Positions 30,681 to 45,032 of a stretch of 64,000 bases of DNA are shown here, piece after piece. Under the pieces are notes generated by a model. The model made no database searches. It had not been told where the DNA came from and was given only the letters and a program-made list of their open reading frames with translations. Positions within the stretch are counted from its first letter, which is position 1. Each line of letters opens with the position of its first letter. The translations under genes and the position numbers were made by a program. The DNA comes from Salinicola rhizosphaerae (GTDB lineage: Bacteria > Pseudomonadota > Gammaproteobacteria > Pseudomonadales > Halomonadaceae), in NCBI RefSeq assembly GCF_014652715.1, contig NZ_BMZI01000004.1, forward strand, positions 103,922 through 167,921, written 5' to 3'.

Positions 30681-31721
30681 ATGAACAGTGATGCTGCAGT
30701 CTCCTACACCCTGGGCGAATTGGCGGAGCGGCTCGATGCTCGCCTGATCGGTGACGCGGATCTTCGCGTCAGCGGGCTCTCGACCTTGACCGACGCCGGC
30801 CCCGGAGACCTGGCATTTCTCGCCAATAGAGCGTATCTGAAGTACCTGGCCGGCACCGGCGCCGGTGCGGTGCTGGTGCATCCGGCTCACGGTGAAGCCT
30901 GTCCCTGTCCTCGGCTCGAGCTGGACAACCCTTACCTGGGCTACGCCAAGCTCTCGCATCTCTTCGATCCGTTGAACAATCGCCCGCGTCAGGCTGTGCA
31001 TTCGACGGCCACGGTGTCACCGAGCGCTGCGGTCGGTGAGCGGGTCGAAATTGGCGCCAACTGCGTCATCGAGGCTGGTGTGGAGATCGGCGACGACTGC
31101 GTGATCGGTCCCGGCTGTGTCATCGGTGCCGATACCGTCGTCGGCGCGGGTTCCCGCCTGCATGCCAACGTGACCGTCTATCACGGCGTGACCATCGGCA
31201 AGCGCGCGATTCTTCACAGTGGCAGCGTCATCGGTGGCGACGGCTTCGGATTTGCTCATGATGGCAAGCAATGGGAGAAGATCGCTCAGCTGGGTGGGGT
31301 GTCACTGGGCGATGATGTCGAGGTCGGCAGTTGCTCGAGCATCGATCGCGGTGCGCTCGGCGACACGCTGATCGGCAGCGGTGTCAAGATCGACTCCCAG
31401 GTGCAGATCGCGCACAACGTGCAGATCGGCGATCACAGTGCGCTGGCAGGTTGTGTCGGCATCGCCGGTTCGACCAAGGTCGGGCGGCACTGTCTGCTCG
31501 GCGGTGGCGTCGGTTTGTCCGGGCATCTGACACTGACCGATGGCGTCCAGGTGACGGGCATGAGTCTGGTGACCAATTCGATTCTCGAGCCCGGTGTCTA
31601 CTCTTCCGGTACCGGCTCCATGTCCAATAGTCAGTGGCGCAAGAACGCGGTACGCTTCAAGCAGCTCGACGAGATCGCCAAGCGACTGCATCGGCTCGAG
31701 CGAGACATGCGCGATACCTGA
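30681..31721 (+). CDS. lpxD: UDP-3-O-(3-hydroxyacyl)glucosamine N-acyltransferase
   Basis: A 346-aa third-step lipid A enzyme. The N-terminal uridine-binding domain (YTLGELAERLDARLIGDAD) precedes a left-handed beta-helix of hexapeptide repeats (about 105-290) with the catalytic-His region VIGGDGFGFAHDG. Length is normal. Confidence 0.96.
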   Translation: MNSDAAVSYTLGELAERLDARLIGDADLRVSGLSTLTDAGPGDLAFLANRAYLKYLAGTGAGAVLVHPAHGEACPCPRLELDNPYLGYAKLSHLFDPLNNRPRQAVHSTATVSPSAAVGERVEIGANCVIEAGVEIGDDCVIGPGCVIGADTVVGAGSRLHANVTVYHGVTIGKRAILHSGSVIGGDGFGFAHDGKQWEKIAQLGGVSLGDDVEVGSCSSIDRGALGDTLIGSGVKIDSQVQIAHNVQIGDHSALAGCVGIAGSTKVGRHCLLGGGVGLSGHLTLTDGVQVTGMSLVTNSILEPGVYSSGTGSMSNSQWRKNAVRFKQLDEIAKRLHRLERDMRDT

Positions 31722-31785
31722 TCGTCACTTCCGCCTGACGTGGCCGGCCGCGGGCCGGGCACGTTTCAAGGCGACTTACCCGAGG

Positions 31786-31814
31786 CTGGCAGGCCGCGAG
31801 TGCGCCTGTATAAT
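31786..31814 (+). promoter_or_regulatory. Candidate internal promoter before fabZ
   Basis: CTGGCA (31786-31791), a 17-bp spacer and a perfect TATAAT (31809-31814), followed by a GC-rich discriminator. It would serve fabZ-lpxA-lpxB-rnhB-dnaE from inside the larger cluster. Confidence 0.55.
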
Positions 31815-31850
31815 GCCCGCCCACAAGGGGATCGCCGTTCTGCTGCCCCG

Positions 31851-31908
31851 TGCCTGCCCCCGGTCTGGTCTGATCGATCGTCGTCCGGGGGCAGGCATTT
31901 CGTTATTT
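31851..31908 (+). terminator. Terminator-like hairpin in the fabZ leader
   Basis: A perfect 13-bp stem (TGCCTGCCCCCGG at 31851-31863, CCGGGGGCAGGCA at 31885-31897) with a 21-nt loop, followed by the U-rich tract TTTCGTTATTT. It lies downstream of the TATAAT promoter and upstream of the fabZ ribosome site. It can therefore end lpxD transcripts and also attenuate those starting at the internal promoter. Confidence 0.65.
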
Positions 31909-31922
31909 CAGAGGTCGTATTG

Positions 31923-32366
31923 ATGATAATGGACATCAACCAGGTTCGTGAGTATCTACCGCATCGTTATCCGTTTTTACTGGTAGATCGCGTGACGGAG
32001 ATCACGCAGGGCGAATCGATCGTGGCGCTCAAGAATGTCAGCATCAACGAACCTTTCTTCAACGGCCATTTTCCCCATCACCCGATCATGCCGGGCGTGC
32101 TGATCATCGAAGCCATGGCGCAGGCCTGTGGCATTCTGGGTTTCAAGACGGTCAACAAGATGCCGGCCGATGGTTATGTCTACTATCTCGTCGGCAGCGA
32201 CAACGTGCGCTTCAAGCGGCCGGTCATGCCGGGCGACCAGCTCAAGCTGGAAGCGAGCGTGATCAAGGGCAAACGCGGTATCTGGAAGTTTGCCTGCCGC
32301 GCCAGCGTCGACGGCGAGCTGGCCTGTGAAGCCGAAATCATCTGTGCCGAGAGGAAAATCGCTTGA
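31923..32366 (+). CDS. fabZ: 3-hydroxyacyl-ACP dehydratase FabZ
   Basis: A 147-aa hot-dog-fold dehydratase of fatty acid synthesis. The active-site histidine is in [13 protein letters not shown], with the catalytic Glu in IIEAMAQ. The start is ATG 31923 (MIMDINQ), with MDINQ at 31929 also possible; AGAGG lies upstream. Its stop overlaps the TTG start of lpxA. Confidence 0.96.
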   Translation: MIMDINQVREYLPHRYPFLLVDRVTEITQGESIVALKNVSINEPFFNGHFPHHPIMPGVLIIEAMAQACGILGFKTVNKMPADGYVYYLVGSDNVRFKRPVMPGDQLKLEASVIKGKRGIWKFACRASVDGELACEAEIICAERKIA

Positions 32367-33130
32367 TCCATCCTACCGCCATCGTCGATCCCACCGCGCA
32401 GCTGGCGTCGGATGTCGAAGTCGGGCCGTTCAGCGTGATCGGCCCTGACGTCGAGATCGATGCCGGTAGCGTGATCGGCCCGCATGTGGTGATCAAGGGG
32501 CCGACCCGAATCGGAAAGCGTAATCGCATCTTCCAGTTCGCCTCGGTCGGCGAGGATTGCCAGGACAAGAAGTACGCGGGCGAGTCGACGCGTCTCGAGA
32601 TCGGCGACGATAACGTCATCCGCGAAAGCGTGACGCTGCATCGCGGCACCGTTCAGGATCGCGGTGTGACCACCATCGGCAGTCGCAATCTGTTCATGGC
32701 TTACTCGCACGTGGGGCACGACTGCGTGATTGGCGATGACTGCATTCTTGCCAATCAGGCCACGCTCGCCGGCCACGTCAAGCTGGGCAATTTCGCGATT
32801 CTCGGCGGCCTTTCGGCGATCCATCAGTTCTGCCACATGGGTGAGCATGCGATGGTCGGCGGCTGTTCGGCGATCACCAAGGACGTGCCGGCTTTCATCA
32901 TGGTGAGCGGCAATCCGGCATCGCCACACGGGCTCAACTCGATCGGGCTCAAGCGTCGCGGGTTCTCCGACGAGGGCGTGCGCGCGCTGGGCGAGGCCTA
33001 TCGTCTCGTCTATCGCAAGGGGCTGACGCTGGAGCAGGCGGTGAGCGAGATCGAGAGTCGCTTCTCGCTCGACGAGACGCAGCGCTTTCTCGACTCCATC
33101 AAGGTGTCTCAGCGCGGCATCATCCGCTAG
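32363..33130 (+). CDS. lpxA: UDP-N-acetylglucosamine acyltransferase (TTG start)
   Basis: A 255-aa first enzyme of lipid A synthesis. Hexapeptide beta-helix from residue 1 ([20 protein letters not shown]), with the catalytic-His region [15 protein letters not shown]. The start is TTG, which overlaps the fabZ stop (TTGA), and gives exactly the family's N-terminus. Coupled translation may balance FabZ and LpxA, which compete for the same 3-hydroxyacyl-ACP. Confidence 0.96.
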   Translation: MIHPTAIVDPTAQLASDVEVGPFSVIGPDVEIDAGSVIGPHVVIKGPTRIGKRNRIFQFASVGEDCQDKKYAGESTRLEIGDDNVIRESVTLHRGTVQDRGVTTIGSRNLFMAYSHVGHDCVIGDDCILANQATLAGHVKLGNFAILGGLSAIHQFCHMGEHAMVGGCSAITKDVPAFIMVSGNPASPHGLNSIGLKRRGFSDEGVRALGEAYRLVYRKGLTLEQAVSEIESRFSLDETQRFLDSIKVSQRGIIR

Positions 33131-33142
33131 GGAACTGAAGCG

Positions 33143-34309
33143 ATGCGCGTCTATCTGGTCGCGGGAGAGCTCTCGGGCGATAACCTTGGCGCGGGCCTGA
33201 TCCAGGCGCTCAAGCGTCGCTACGGCGAAATCGAGTGTCGCGGGATCGGTGGCCCGCGCATGCAGGCGGAGGGGCTGGTTTCCCTCTATCCGCTCGAGAC
33301 CCTGTCGGTCATGGGCTTCGTCGAAGTGCTCAAGCACTTGCCCCGGCTGGTGAAAGTGCGCCGTCATCTCAAGCAGGACGCGATCGCCTGGCGTCCCGAT
33401 ATCATGATCGGTATCGACTCTCCCGATTTCACCATTGGACTCGAGCGCCAGCTCCACGATGCCGGCATTCGCACCGCGCACTACGTCAGTCCCTCGGTCT
33501 GGGCCTGGCGTCAGGGGCGCGTCAAGACGATCGCCAAGGCCGTGGATGCGATGCTCACGTTTCTGCCGTTCGAGGCGGACTTCTACCTCGAGCATCGCGT
33601 GCCGGTGGCCTATGTAGGGCATCCCCTGGCCGATGAGCTGCCGCTGACCAACGACCGCCCTGGCGCACGTGCAGCGCTTGGCCTTGAGCCCGATCTACCT
33701 ACGCTGGCGCTGCTGCCCGGTTCGCGGGGCAACGAAATTCGTTTTCAGGGCGAGCGATTTCTGCGGGCCGCAGCCGCGCTGCGAGCGCGTCTCGGTACGC
33801 TCCAGGTGGTCATTCCGGCGGCCTCCGCCGAGCGAAAGCTCGAGATCGAAACGCTGCTGCAGCGCTTTCCCGAACTGGCTGCCGACACGCGCATCGTCGA
33901 AGGGCGTGCGCGCGAGGCGATGGTGGCAAGCGATGCGGTGCTGCTGACTTCCGGCACCGCGGCGCTGGAAACCATGCTCTGCCATCGTGCCATGGTCGTT
34001 GCCTATCGGATGGCGCCCGCGACCTGGTGGCTCGCCCAGCGGTTGGTCAAGACGCGCTGGATCGCGCTGCCCAATCTGATCGCGCAGGAGACGCTGGTGC
34101 CCGAGCTGATCCAGGATGCCGCGAGCGAGGCGAATATCGTTGCCGAGCTGGCCCCCTGGTTCGAGGACGTGGATCGCCGCGAAGCGCTGGAGTCGCGTTT
34201 CGCCGAGATGCATGCCGGGCTCCAGCGCGGCGCCAGTGAGCGGGCTGCAAAAGCGGTCACGGCCGTCGTCGAGCGCGGCTCGCTGCCGTCCGATACCGCT
34301 GAAATTTGA
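33143..34309 (+). CDS. lpxB: Lipid-A-disaccharide synthase
   Basis: A 388-aa GT19 glycosyltransferase that joins UDP-diacylglucosamine and lipid X. Conserved motifs: [60 protein letters not shown] and [13 protein letters not shown]. Twelve bp after lpxA. Confidence 0.96.
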   Translation: MRVYLVAGELSGDNLGAGLIQALKRRYGEIECRGIGGPRMQAEGLVSLYPLETLSVMGFVEVLKHLPRLVKVRRHLKQDAIAWRPDIMIGIDSPDFTIGLERQLHDAGIRTAHYVSPSVWAWRQGRVKTIAKAVDAMLTFLPFEADFYLEHRVPVAYVGHPLADELPLTNDRPGARAALGLEPDLPTLALLPGSRGNEIRFQGERFLRAAAALRARLGTLQVVIPAASAERKLEIETLLQRFPELAADTRIVEGRAREAMVASDAVLLTSGTAALETMLCHRAMVVAYRMAPATWWLAQRLVKTRWIALPNLIAQETLVPELIQDAASEANIVAELAPWFEDVDRREALESRFAEMHAGLQRGASERAAKAVTAVVERGSLPSDTAEI

Positions 34310-34320
34310 GGCCCCGTTCG

Positions 34321-34947
34321 ATGCCTGCCAGACGTCCAGCCACAGCCTATCCGGAACTGGTGATCGCGTACCGCGGAGACCGGCTTGCCGGTGTCGACGA
34401 GGTCGGGCGTGGCCCGTTGGTCGGCGCCGTCGTCGCGGCTGCGGTCATTCTCGATCCCGCGCGGCCGATCGACGGGTTGACCGACTCCAAGGCGCTGAGC
34501 GCCGCCCGCCGCGAGGCGTTCGATACGCAGATTCGAGAGCGCGCTTTGGCTTTCGCGATCGCGGAAGCGAGCCCGGCCGAGATCGATGCGCTCAATATCT
34601 ACCACGCGACGCATCTGGCCATGCGGCGCGCGATCGATGCACTGTCGATCGCGGCCGAGTACCTGCTGGTCGATGGCAATAGAATGCCGGGCCACGCCTG
34701 TCCCGGCCAGGCCGTGGTCAAGGGCGATTTGCGTCACCCGGCGATCAGTGCCGCGTCGATTCTGGCCAAGGTGGCGCGCGACGCCCAGATGGCCGGCCTG
34801 GACGCGCAATTTCCCGAGTACGGCTTCGCTCGTCACAAAGGCTATCCGACACCGGAACACCTGGCAGCGCTGTCACGTCTCGGTCCGCTGACGGTGCACC
34901 GGCGCTCTTTCGCGCCGGTGCGCAAGCAGATCGAGCTTTTTGCCTGA
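34321..34947 (+). CDS. rnhB: Ribonuclease HII
   Basis: A 208-aa enzyme that removes ribonucleotides from DNA-RNA hybrids. The catalytic carboxylates are in [15 protein letters not shown], with later [12 protein letters not shown] and [12 protein letters not shown] 34321 is chosen (TGAGG 9 bases upstream); an in-frame TTG at 34306 overlapping the lpxB stop is the alternative. Confidence 0.95.
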   Translation: MPARRPATAYPELVIAYRGDRLAGVDEVGRGPLVGAVVAAAVILDPARPIDGLTDSKALSAARREAFDTQIRERALAFAIAEASPAEIDALNIYHATHLAMRRAIDALSIAAEYLLVDGNRMPGHACPGQAVVKGDLRHPAISAASILAKVARDAQMAGLDAQFPEYGFARHKGYPTPEHLAALSRLGPLTVHRRSFAPVRKQIELFA

Positions 34948-35071
34948 GACGCCGACGGCCAAAGCGTCATTGTGAGGCCGTGCAGCTTTGGGCATGCTGG
35001 TAGCGCGACCGGCGACGCCCGATACCGACGGCTGGTTCGCCATTTCATTCGCCGACTGACCCGAGTTCGTC

Positions 35072-38581
<3,510 letters not shown>

Positions 38582-38603
38582 TCGGACGAACAAATGCATC
38601 ACC

Positions 38604-38631
38604 TTGCTTACACTCGTCAGGGTGCGATAAT
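38604..38631 (+). promoter_or_regulatory. Candidate accA promoter
   Basis: TTGCTT (38604-38609), a 16-bp spacer and GATAAT (38626-38631), in the 121-bp dnaE-accA gap. It leaves a leader of about 65 nt. Confidence 0.5.
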
Positions 38632-38702
38632 GACGCGTTTCGCGACACGCCAGTACGCTTGCCAGTCATCGCCGATTGCCAGGATCACACAGTAGAAGCC
38701 CT

Positions 38703-39656
38703 ATGAATCCCAATTATCTGGACTTTGAACAGCCGATTGCCGAACTTCAGGCCAAGATCGAAGAACTGCGACTGGTCGGTAACGACAGTCAAATCAGCCT
38801 GAGCGACGAGATCGGCAAGCTCGAAGAGAAAAGCCGTAAGCTCACCGAGCAGATCTTCCGCGACCTGACCGCCTGGCAAGTGACGCAGCTCTCTCGCCAC
38901 CCGCAGCGCCCGTACACGCTCGACTACCTGAGCCACGTCTTCACCGATTTCGACGAACTGCACGGCGACCGCAACTTTGCCGACGACGCCGCTCTGGTCG
39001 GCGGCGTGGCCCGTCTCGACGACAAGCCGGTCATGGTGATCGGCCATCAGAAAGGCCGCGACGTGAAGGAGAAGGTGCGCCGCAACTTCGGCATGCCGCG
39101 TCCTGAAGGCTATCGCAAGGCGTGCCGGCTGATGGAGATGGCCGAACGCTTCAAGATGCCGGTGCTGACCTTCATCGATACGCCGGGCGCCTACCCCGGC
39201 ATCGACGCCGAGGAGCGCGGGCAGTCGGAAGCGATCGCCTACAATCTCGCGGTGATGTCACGGCTGAAGACGCCGATCATCTCTACCGTCATCGGCGAGG
39301 GCGGATCAGGCGGTGCGCTGGCCATCGGTGTCTGCGACGAGCTGCAGATGCTGCAGTACGCCACCTATTCGGTGATCTCGCCGGAAGGCTGCGCTTCGAT
39401 TCTGTGGAAGAGCGCGGAGAAGGCCTCCGACGCGGCGCAGGCCATGGGCATCATCGCCTCGCGCCTGAAAGAGCTCGGCTTCGTCGATACGCTGATCGAA
39501 GAACCGCTCGGGGGCGCGCATCGTCACCCCAGGCAGACGGCCGGCAAGGTGAAGGACGCGCTGCTCGCAAGCCTCGATCGCCTCGAGAGTCTGGAGACCG
39601 ATGCGTTGCTGGAGCGGCGGTACAAGCGTCTCATGTCCTACGGCGCACCTCAGTAG
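38703..39656 (+). CDS. accA: Acetyl-CoA carboxylase carboxyltransferase subunit alpha
   Basis: A 317-aa subunit of the enzyme that makes malonyl-CoA. It starts [21 protein letters not shown], the normal family start, and has [36 protein letters not shown] and [12 protein letters not shown]. Follows dnaE as in most gammaproteobacteria. Confidence 0.97.
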   Translation: MNPNYLDFEQPIAELQAKIEELRLVGNDSQISLSDEIGKLEEKSRKLTEQIFRDLTAWQVTQLSRHPQRPYTLDYLSHVFTDFDELHGDRNFADDAALVGGVARLDDKPVMVIGHQKGRDVKEKVRRNFGMPRPEGYRKACRLMEMAERFKMPVLTFIDTPGAYPGIDAEERGQSEAIAYNLAVMSRLKTPIISTVIGEGGSGGALAIGVCDELQMLQYATYSVISPEGCASILWKSAEKASDAAQAMGIIASRLKELGFVDTLIEEPLGGAHRHPRQTAGKVKDALLASLDRLESLETDALLERRYKRLMSYGAPQ

Positions 39657-39677
39657 GCGATCGGCTGCACTCACTCA

Positions 39678-39762
39678 TACGGCGTTGAATGCTCGTTCGG
39701 AATGCTCATGTAGCACGCTACACTGCGCGTCCTCACTCGCCTTCGCCTTGTCTGAGTATCGT
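39678..39762. repeat. Interspersed repeat element, copy 1
   Basis: About 84 bp that aligns without gaps to 45033-45117. Shared blocks include TACGGCGTTGAATGC, ATGCTCATGTA, TACACTGCGCG and CTTCGCCTTGTCT. The centre is the palindrome TGTAGC-AC-GCTACA. It sits directly after accA. See also copy 2 after rho. Confidence 0.75.
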
Positions 39763-40026
39763 TCGCTCGACCGCATGGCCTCGAGGAATGAATGGTCTGA
39801 TTGCCCTGGGTGAGCCCGCGACGACGGTGTCGGATTCGTTCGTCGTTCGCTCGACCGCATGGCCCCGAGGGATGAATGATCTGATTGCCCTGGGCGCGCC
39901 CGCGATGACTGACGGTGTTGGATTCGTTCGTCGTTCGCTCGATCGCATGGCCTCGAGGGATGAGTGGTCTGATTGCCCAAAGCGAGCCCGCGACGGCGGC
40001 GTCAGGTTCGTTCATCGTTCGCGCTC
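39759..40026. repeat. Tandem array of three 84-88 bp units
   Basis: Units start at 39759, 39843 and 39931 (lengths 84, 88 and 84), with a truncated fourth start at 40015. Each begins TCGTTCGCTCGA-CGCATGGCC and contains CGAGG-ATGA-TGGTCTGATTGCCC and AGCCCGCGA. The 406-bp accA-tilS gap is almost entirely this array plus the interspersed element. Open frames across it change register between units, so I do not call a gene. Confidence 0.85.
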
Positions 40027-40062
40027 CGATAAGCACAGTGTTTCAAAGCGAGGCGCATTGTC

Positions 40063-41346
40063 ATGACTCCCGATCGGCTCGTCGATGACGCCCTGGCGCT
40101 GTGCGCGCCGGTGCGTCGTGTCTGGGTGGCGCTCTCCGGCGGTATGGACTCTTCGCTGCTGCTGGAGATCGCCGCGCCGCTGGCGCGCGCGCGCGGGCTC
40201 TCCCTTCATGCCATCCATATCAATCATGGCCTGCAGCCGGCCGCTGTCGATTTCGAAGCGCACTGCCGGGCGCTGTGCGCCCGGTTGGCGGTGCCGCTCA
40301 CGGTCGAGCCTGTCGAGGTCGTGACGGCTGGCGAAGGCTGGGAAGCGGCGGCCCGAACGGCTCGCTACCGGGCGTTCCGGTCGCGTCTTCAGGCCGGCGA
40401 CTCGCTGCTGCTCGCGCAGCATGGCGATGACCAGGCGGAGACATTTCTGCTCGCCGCGCTGCGTGGCAGCGGCGTACGGGGGCTGGCGGCCATGCCGAGC
40501 GAGCGCGAGGATCATGGCATCGTGATTCGTCGCCCCTGGCTTTCGCTTTCGCGCTCGCAGCTCGTGCAGGAGGCCGCGACCCGCGAACTGGCCTGGGTCG
40601 AAGACCCCACCAATGCCGATGCGCATTTTGATCGCAACTATCTGCGTCTTCGCGTTCTGCCTGCCATGCGCGAGCGCTGGCCTCACGCTGCCAGTGCCGT
40701 GGCGCAGAGCGCTGCGTGGCAGCAGGAGGCCGAGGGGCTGCTGGCAGAATTGGCGGCGCTGGATCTGGCGGCGGCCGGTGGCGACCCCGCACGGCTGGCC
40801 CTGGCGCCACTGATGCGGTTGAGCGCGTCGCGTCGCCGCCTGCTGGTGCGCCACGCGCTCGACTGTCTGGGGTTGCCGTCGCCTCCCGGCACCCGGCTGG
40901 CGGAGATCGATCGTCAGTTGCAAAGTGCCGGTCAAGACCGTCAGGTTCACATCGATTGGCCCGGCGCCGAGGCGCGGCGATGGGGAGGGCATCTCTATCT
41001 GATGGCGCCGCCGGTGCCGGTCGAGGCAGGCTGGCGCCTGGAGTGGGACGGATGCGCGCCGCTCGAGACACCCTGGGGGCGCTACCATCTCGTCCTGTCG
41101 CGGCAGGGTGAGGGGAACGGCGAGCGGAATGTCGCGCGGCCGTTTCGGGTCACGCTTCGGCGCGGTGGCGAGCGTCTGAGGCTTCCCGAACGTGGCGAGC
41201 GGGATCTCAAGCGATTGCTGCAGGAGCTGGAAGTGCCGTCATGGGAGCGCGCTCGACTGCCACTGATCTGGCACGGCGAGGAACTCGTTGCCGTGCCGGG
41301 GCTGCTGACGGCGACAGGCTGGCGTCAGCGCTGTGCGAGTCGATAG
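40063..41346 (+). CDS. tilS: tRNA(Ile)-lysidine synthetase
   Basis: A 427-aa enzyme that modifies C34 of the AUA-reading tRNA-Ile. The PP-loop ATP site is SGGMDSS (residues 25-31), followed by HINHGL, AQHGDDQAETFLL and a C-terminal TilS domain (RVTLRRGGERLRLPERG). Follows accA after a repeat-filled gap and ends 1 bp from the ppx stop. Confidence 0.95.
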   Translation: MTPDRLVDDALALCAPVRRVWVALSGGMDSSLLLEIAAPLARARGLSLHAIHINHGLQPAAVDFEAHCRALCARLAVPLTVEPVEVVTAGEGWEAAARTARYRAFRSRLQAGDSLLLAQHGDDQAETFLLAALRGSGVRGLAAMPSEREDHGIVIRRPWLSLSRSQLVQEAATRELAWVEDPTNADAHFDRNYLRLRVLPAMRERWPHAASAVAQSAAWQQEAEGLLAELAALDLAAAGGDPARLALAPLMRLSASRRRLLVRHALDCLGLPSPPGTRLAEIDRQLQSAGQDRQVHIDWPGAEARRWGGHLYLMAPPVPVEAGWRLEWDGCAPLETPWGRYHLVLSRQGEGNGERNVARPFRVTLRRGGERLRLPERGERDLKRLLQELEVPSWERARLPLIWHGEELVAVPGLLTATGWRQRCASR

Positions 41347-41347
41347 C

Positions 41348-42856
41348 TCAAGCGTCGTAGCGCAAACGGTAGCCTGCCGACTTCCAGTAGTCGGACTCCT
41401 GCTCGAGATCGTTGAGCAGCAGTGACTGTCGGCGTGCTTCGGGCAGCGTCAATTCGAGGTTCTCGCCATCGCAGGTGAAACCGATATCGGTGACGGCCTG
41501 TTCCGGTCGCGCGTGGTTGAGAATCACCGCGAGCCGCAGGAGCCTCGCCAGACGCTGGTAGGCGGTCTGCATGGCGGCGGGCAGGGACTCCAGCTCCTTG
41601 TGGGCGAACTTGCGCCGATGGGCGCGGATCAGGAAGGCGAGTGCCTGCTGTTCCGGACGCGAGAAGCCCGTGAGATCGGAGTATTCGAGGAGATAGGCGC
41701 CGTGGCGGTGGAATTGGCTGTGCGAGATCGCAAGGCCGATCTCGTGGACCAGCGCCGCCCAACGGAGAAACAGTCGCTGCTCTTCGCTCAGCGCCCAGGC
41801 CTCTTCCAGTTGATCGAAGGCCGCCATCGCCGTCTCGGCGACGTGCTCGGCGTGCAGCGTATCGACGCTGTAGCGGCGCATCAGCAGGTCGATGCTGTGA
41901 CGACGGGAGTCCTCCGGCGTGTTGCGCCCGACGAGGTCGAACAGCACGCCTTCGCGAAGCGCGCCATCGGAGTAGCGCATCCGCTCCAGGCCGAAGGCTT
42001 CGAACACCGCGCAGAGAATGGCGATGCCGGCCGGGAAGACGCGGGCGCGATCCTCCTTGAGGCCATCCATGGCCACCTTGTCGAGATGGCCAAAGCCGAT
42101 CAGCTTCTTGCGTAGCTTGAGCAAGGCCTCGCGTTCGACGACCGACGCATCGCCATCTCCGCTGGCGGCAATGACGGCGGCGGCGGCCTTGATCGTGCCG
42201 CTCGAACCGATCGGGTCCTGCCAGCCAAGCTGACGATAGTGGCGCTGGATATTGGCGATCTCGGAGAGTGCGGCGAGCTCTGCTCGACGAAAGCGTTTTT
42301 CGCTCAGCTCGCCGCTCGGGAAGAACGTGCCGGTGTAGGCGACACAGCCCATGTGCAGGCTCTCGAGCGCTTGCGGTTCGAAATCCTCGCCGATGATGAA
42401 CTCGGTGGAGCCACCGCCGATATCGACGATCAGCCGACGCCCGTGAACCTCGGCGAGCGCGTGTGCAGCGCCCAGGTAGATCAATCTGGCCTCTTCGCGT
42501 CCGCCGATGATCTCGATGGGGTGGTTAACCAGCGCCTCGGCGCGGTCGATCAGCTGGCGTGCATTGTCCGCGGCGCGCAGTGCGTTGGTGCCGACGATAC
42601 GTAGATCGCCCGCGTCGACGCCATCCAGAAACGGCGCGAATCGCTCGAGACAGCTCAGCGCTCGTTGCATGGCAGCATCGGTGAAGCAATCGCTGGCATC
42701 GAGGCCGGCTGCGAGCTGAACCTTCTCGCCCATCTTGGCGACGACCTGCAGCTGACCGTCCTGATAGTTGGCGACCAACAGATGGAAGCTGTTGGAACCC
42801 AGGTCGATAGCGGCCAGGCGCCGCGGGGTATCGCTGGCGCTCGACTTCCCGCTCAT
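41348..42856 (-). CDS. ppx: Exopolyphosphatase / guanosine pentaphosphate phosphohydrolase
   Basis: A 502-aa Ppx/GppA enzyme that degrades polyphosphate from its ends. ASKHA-fold phosphate motifs are AAIDLGSNSFHLLVA (near residue 15) and LIVDIGGGSTEFIIG (about 145-159). The C-terminal HD-like helical domain contains WAALVHEIGLAISH. Start at 42856 (MSGKSSASD) excludes a dissimilar upstream stretch. It is convergent with tilS with no room for a terminator, and divergent from the thioredoxin-like gene. Ppx vs GppA cannot be fully separated by eye; length favours Ppx. Confidence 0.92.
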   Translation of the reverse strand: MSGKSSASDTPRRLAAIDLGSNSFHLLVANYQDGQLQVVAKMGEKVQLAAGLDASDCFTDAAMQRALSCLERFAPFLDGVDAGDLRIVGTNALRAADNARQLIDRAEALVNHPIEIIGGREEARLIYLGAAHALAEVHGRRLIVDIGGGSTEFIIGEDFEPQALESLHMGCVAYTGTFFPSGELSEKRFRRAELAALSEIANIQRHYRQLGWQDPIGSSGTIKAAAAVIAASGDGDASVVEREALLKLRKKLIGFGHLDKVAMDGLKEDRARVFPAGIAILCAVFEAFGLERMRYSDGALREGVLFDLVGRNTPEDSRRHSIDLLMRRYSVDTLHAEHVAETAMAAFDQLEEAWALSEEQRLFLRWAALVHEIGLAISHSQFHRHGAYLLEYSDLTGFSRPEQQALAFLIRAHRRKFAHKELESLPAAMQTAYQRLARLLRLAVILNHARPEQAVTDIGFTCDGENLELTLPEARRQSLLLNDLEQESDYWKSAGYRLRYDA

Positions 42857-42970
42857 GCAGTGGCGATCCTCGAAATTCTTGAACGTGGTGGGCGCTTTAC
42901 CCGCGTCACTTCGGTGGCACGCGATCCCGCGTGGCGGCCGTAGGGTCAAGGTTGCGATGGGGGAGGGGCC

Positions 42971-42999
42971 TTGTCAATTATCGCCACCGGGCGCATGCT
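42971..42999 (+). promoter_or_regulatory. Candidate promoter of the thioredoxin-like gene
   Basis: TTGTCA (42971-42976), a 17-bp spacer and CATGCT (42994-42999), 34 bp before the start codon, in the 176-bp gap divergent from ppx. Confidence 0.4.
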
Positions 43000-43032
43000 G
43001 TGGCGCATTCGAGTTGGACAGCGGAATCGCCG

Positions 43033-43356
43033 ATGCAGCGTCGACAGTTGAACAGCGAGACATTCGAGCAGCGGCGGGAAGATGAAGCTCCTTGGCTTGC
43101 GGTCTTCGTTGCCGGGTGGTGTCAGCCTTGCGATCTTCTGCTGTCGCGCCTGTCGGCGATGACTCCGGCTGCCGGCCGCGATCTGCCGGTGGGCGTCGTG
43201 GATGTCGAGCATGAGCCGGAGCTGGCCGAGCGCTACGGGGTGAAGGGCATGCCAACGCTCGTGCTGTTTATCGAGGGCGAGCCGCGCACGACGCGCGTCG
43301 GTGCTCTGTCCGAGGCTCAGTTGGAGACGCTCTGCGACGAAGCCGCCCGGGGTTGA
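43033..43356 (+). CDS. Thioredoxin-like protein with WCQPC active site
   Basis: A 107-aa single thioredoxin domain. The active site reads GWCQPC instead of WCGPC. The cis-proline loop (GVKGMPTLVLFIEGE) is intact, so it should be redox active. It lies upstream of rho, where trxA lies in many gammaproteobacteria; it may be a diverged trxA or a second, specialised thioredoxin. The start at 43033 (MQRRQLNSETF) gives the domain's normal N-terminus. Confidence 0.85.
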   Translation: MQRRQLNSETFEQRREDEAPWLAVFVAGWCQPCDLLLSRLSAMTPAAGRDLPVGVVDVEHEPELAERYGVKGMPTLVLFIEGEPRTTRVGALSEAQLETLCDEAARG

Positions 43357-43385
43357 AAGACAGCGGCAAGCCCCCATTTCTTTAC

Positions 43386-43752
43386 TTGCTTTCGAAACTT
43401 GGCTTGTCTACCATCTGGACGTTCGCCTGTTCCGAATGCTTCTCGACCGCCCCGCGGTCCCCCAAGTCGTCAGTCAATCCCAGCACCGATCATCGGCCGA
43501 TACCGACTTTCGGACCATGACATGCTTCTCGGTTGACACTGCACCGAGAAATCGCAGGCGAATCGAACCGCTCTCCCGACTCCATGGCCCTTTGGCATGC
43601 TGTTCCACGGCAGCCCGACCGCCATGCGGAAAGCCTGACTTTCTGGGACGACTGAACGCGCCGCGCGGCGTTTGAATTGACCGCCTCATGTCCTTCTTCT
43701 TTATTTCCGGCAAACTCTTTGCCTGCGACACGAGCCATTTCTGACCGAACTC
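43386..43752 (+). promoter_or_regulatory. rho promoter and long leader
   Basis: TTGCTT (43386-43391), a 17-bp spacer and TACCAT (43409-43414) predict a start near 43421 and a leader of about 330 nt filling the 396-bp gap. The leader is C-rich in places (for example 43441-43475), as needed for Rho loading. In E. coli rho is autoregulated through its leader (established there); the same is inferred here. No gene is supported in the gap. Confidence 0.5.
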
Positions 43753-45012
<1,260 letters not shown>

Positions 45013-45032
45013 CATCGGTCCGCGCTCGGCAG

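Noticed and set aside
39671-40036. Open frames with repeated Arg/Pro-rich units in the accA-tilS gap
   Set aside because: The repetition comes from the 84-88 bp DNA array read in several frames. The 88-bp unit shifts the frame, and there is no ribosome site.
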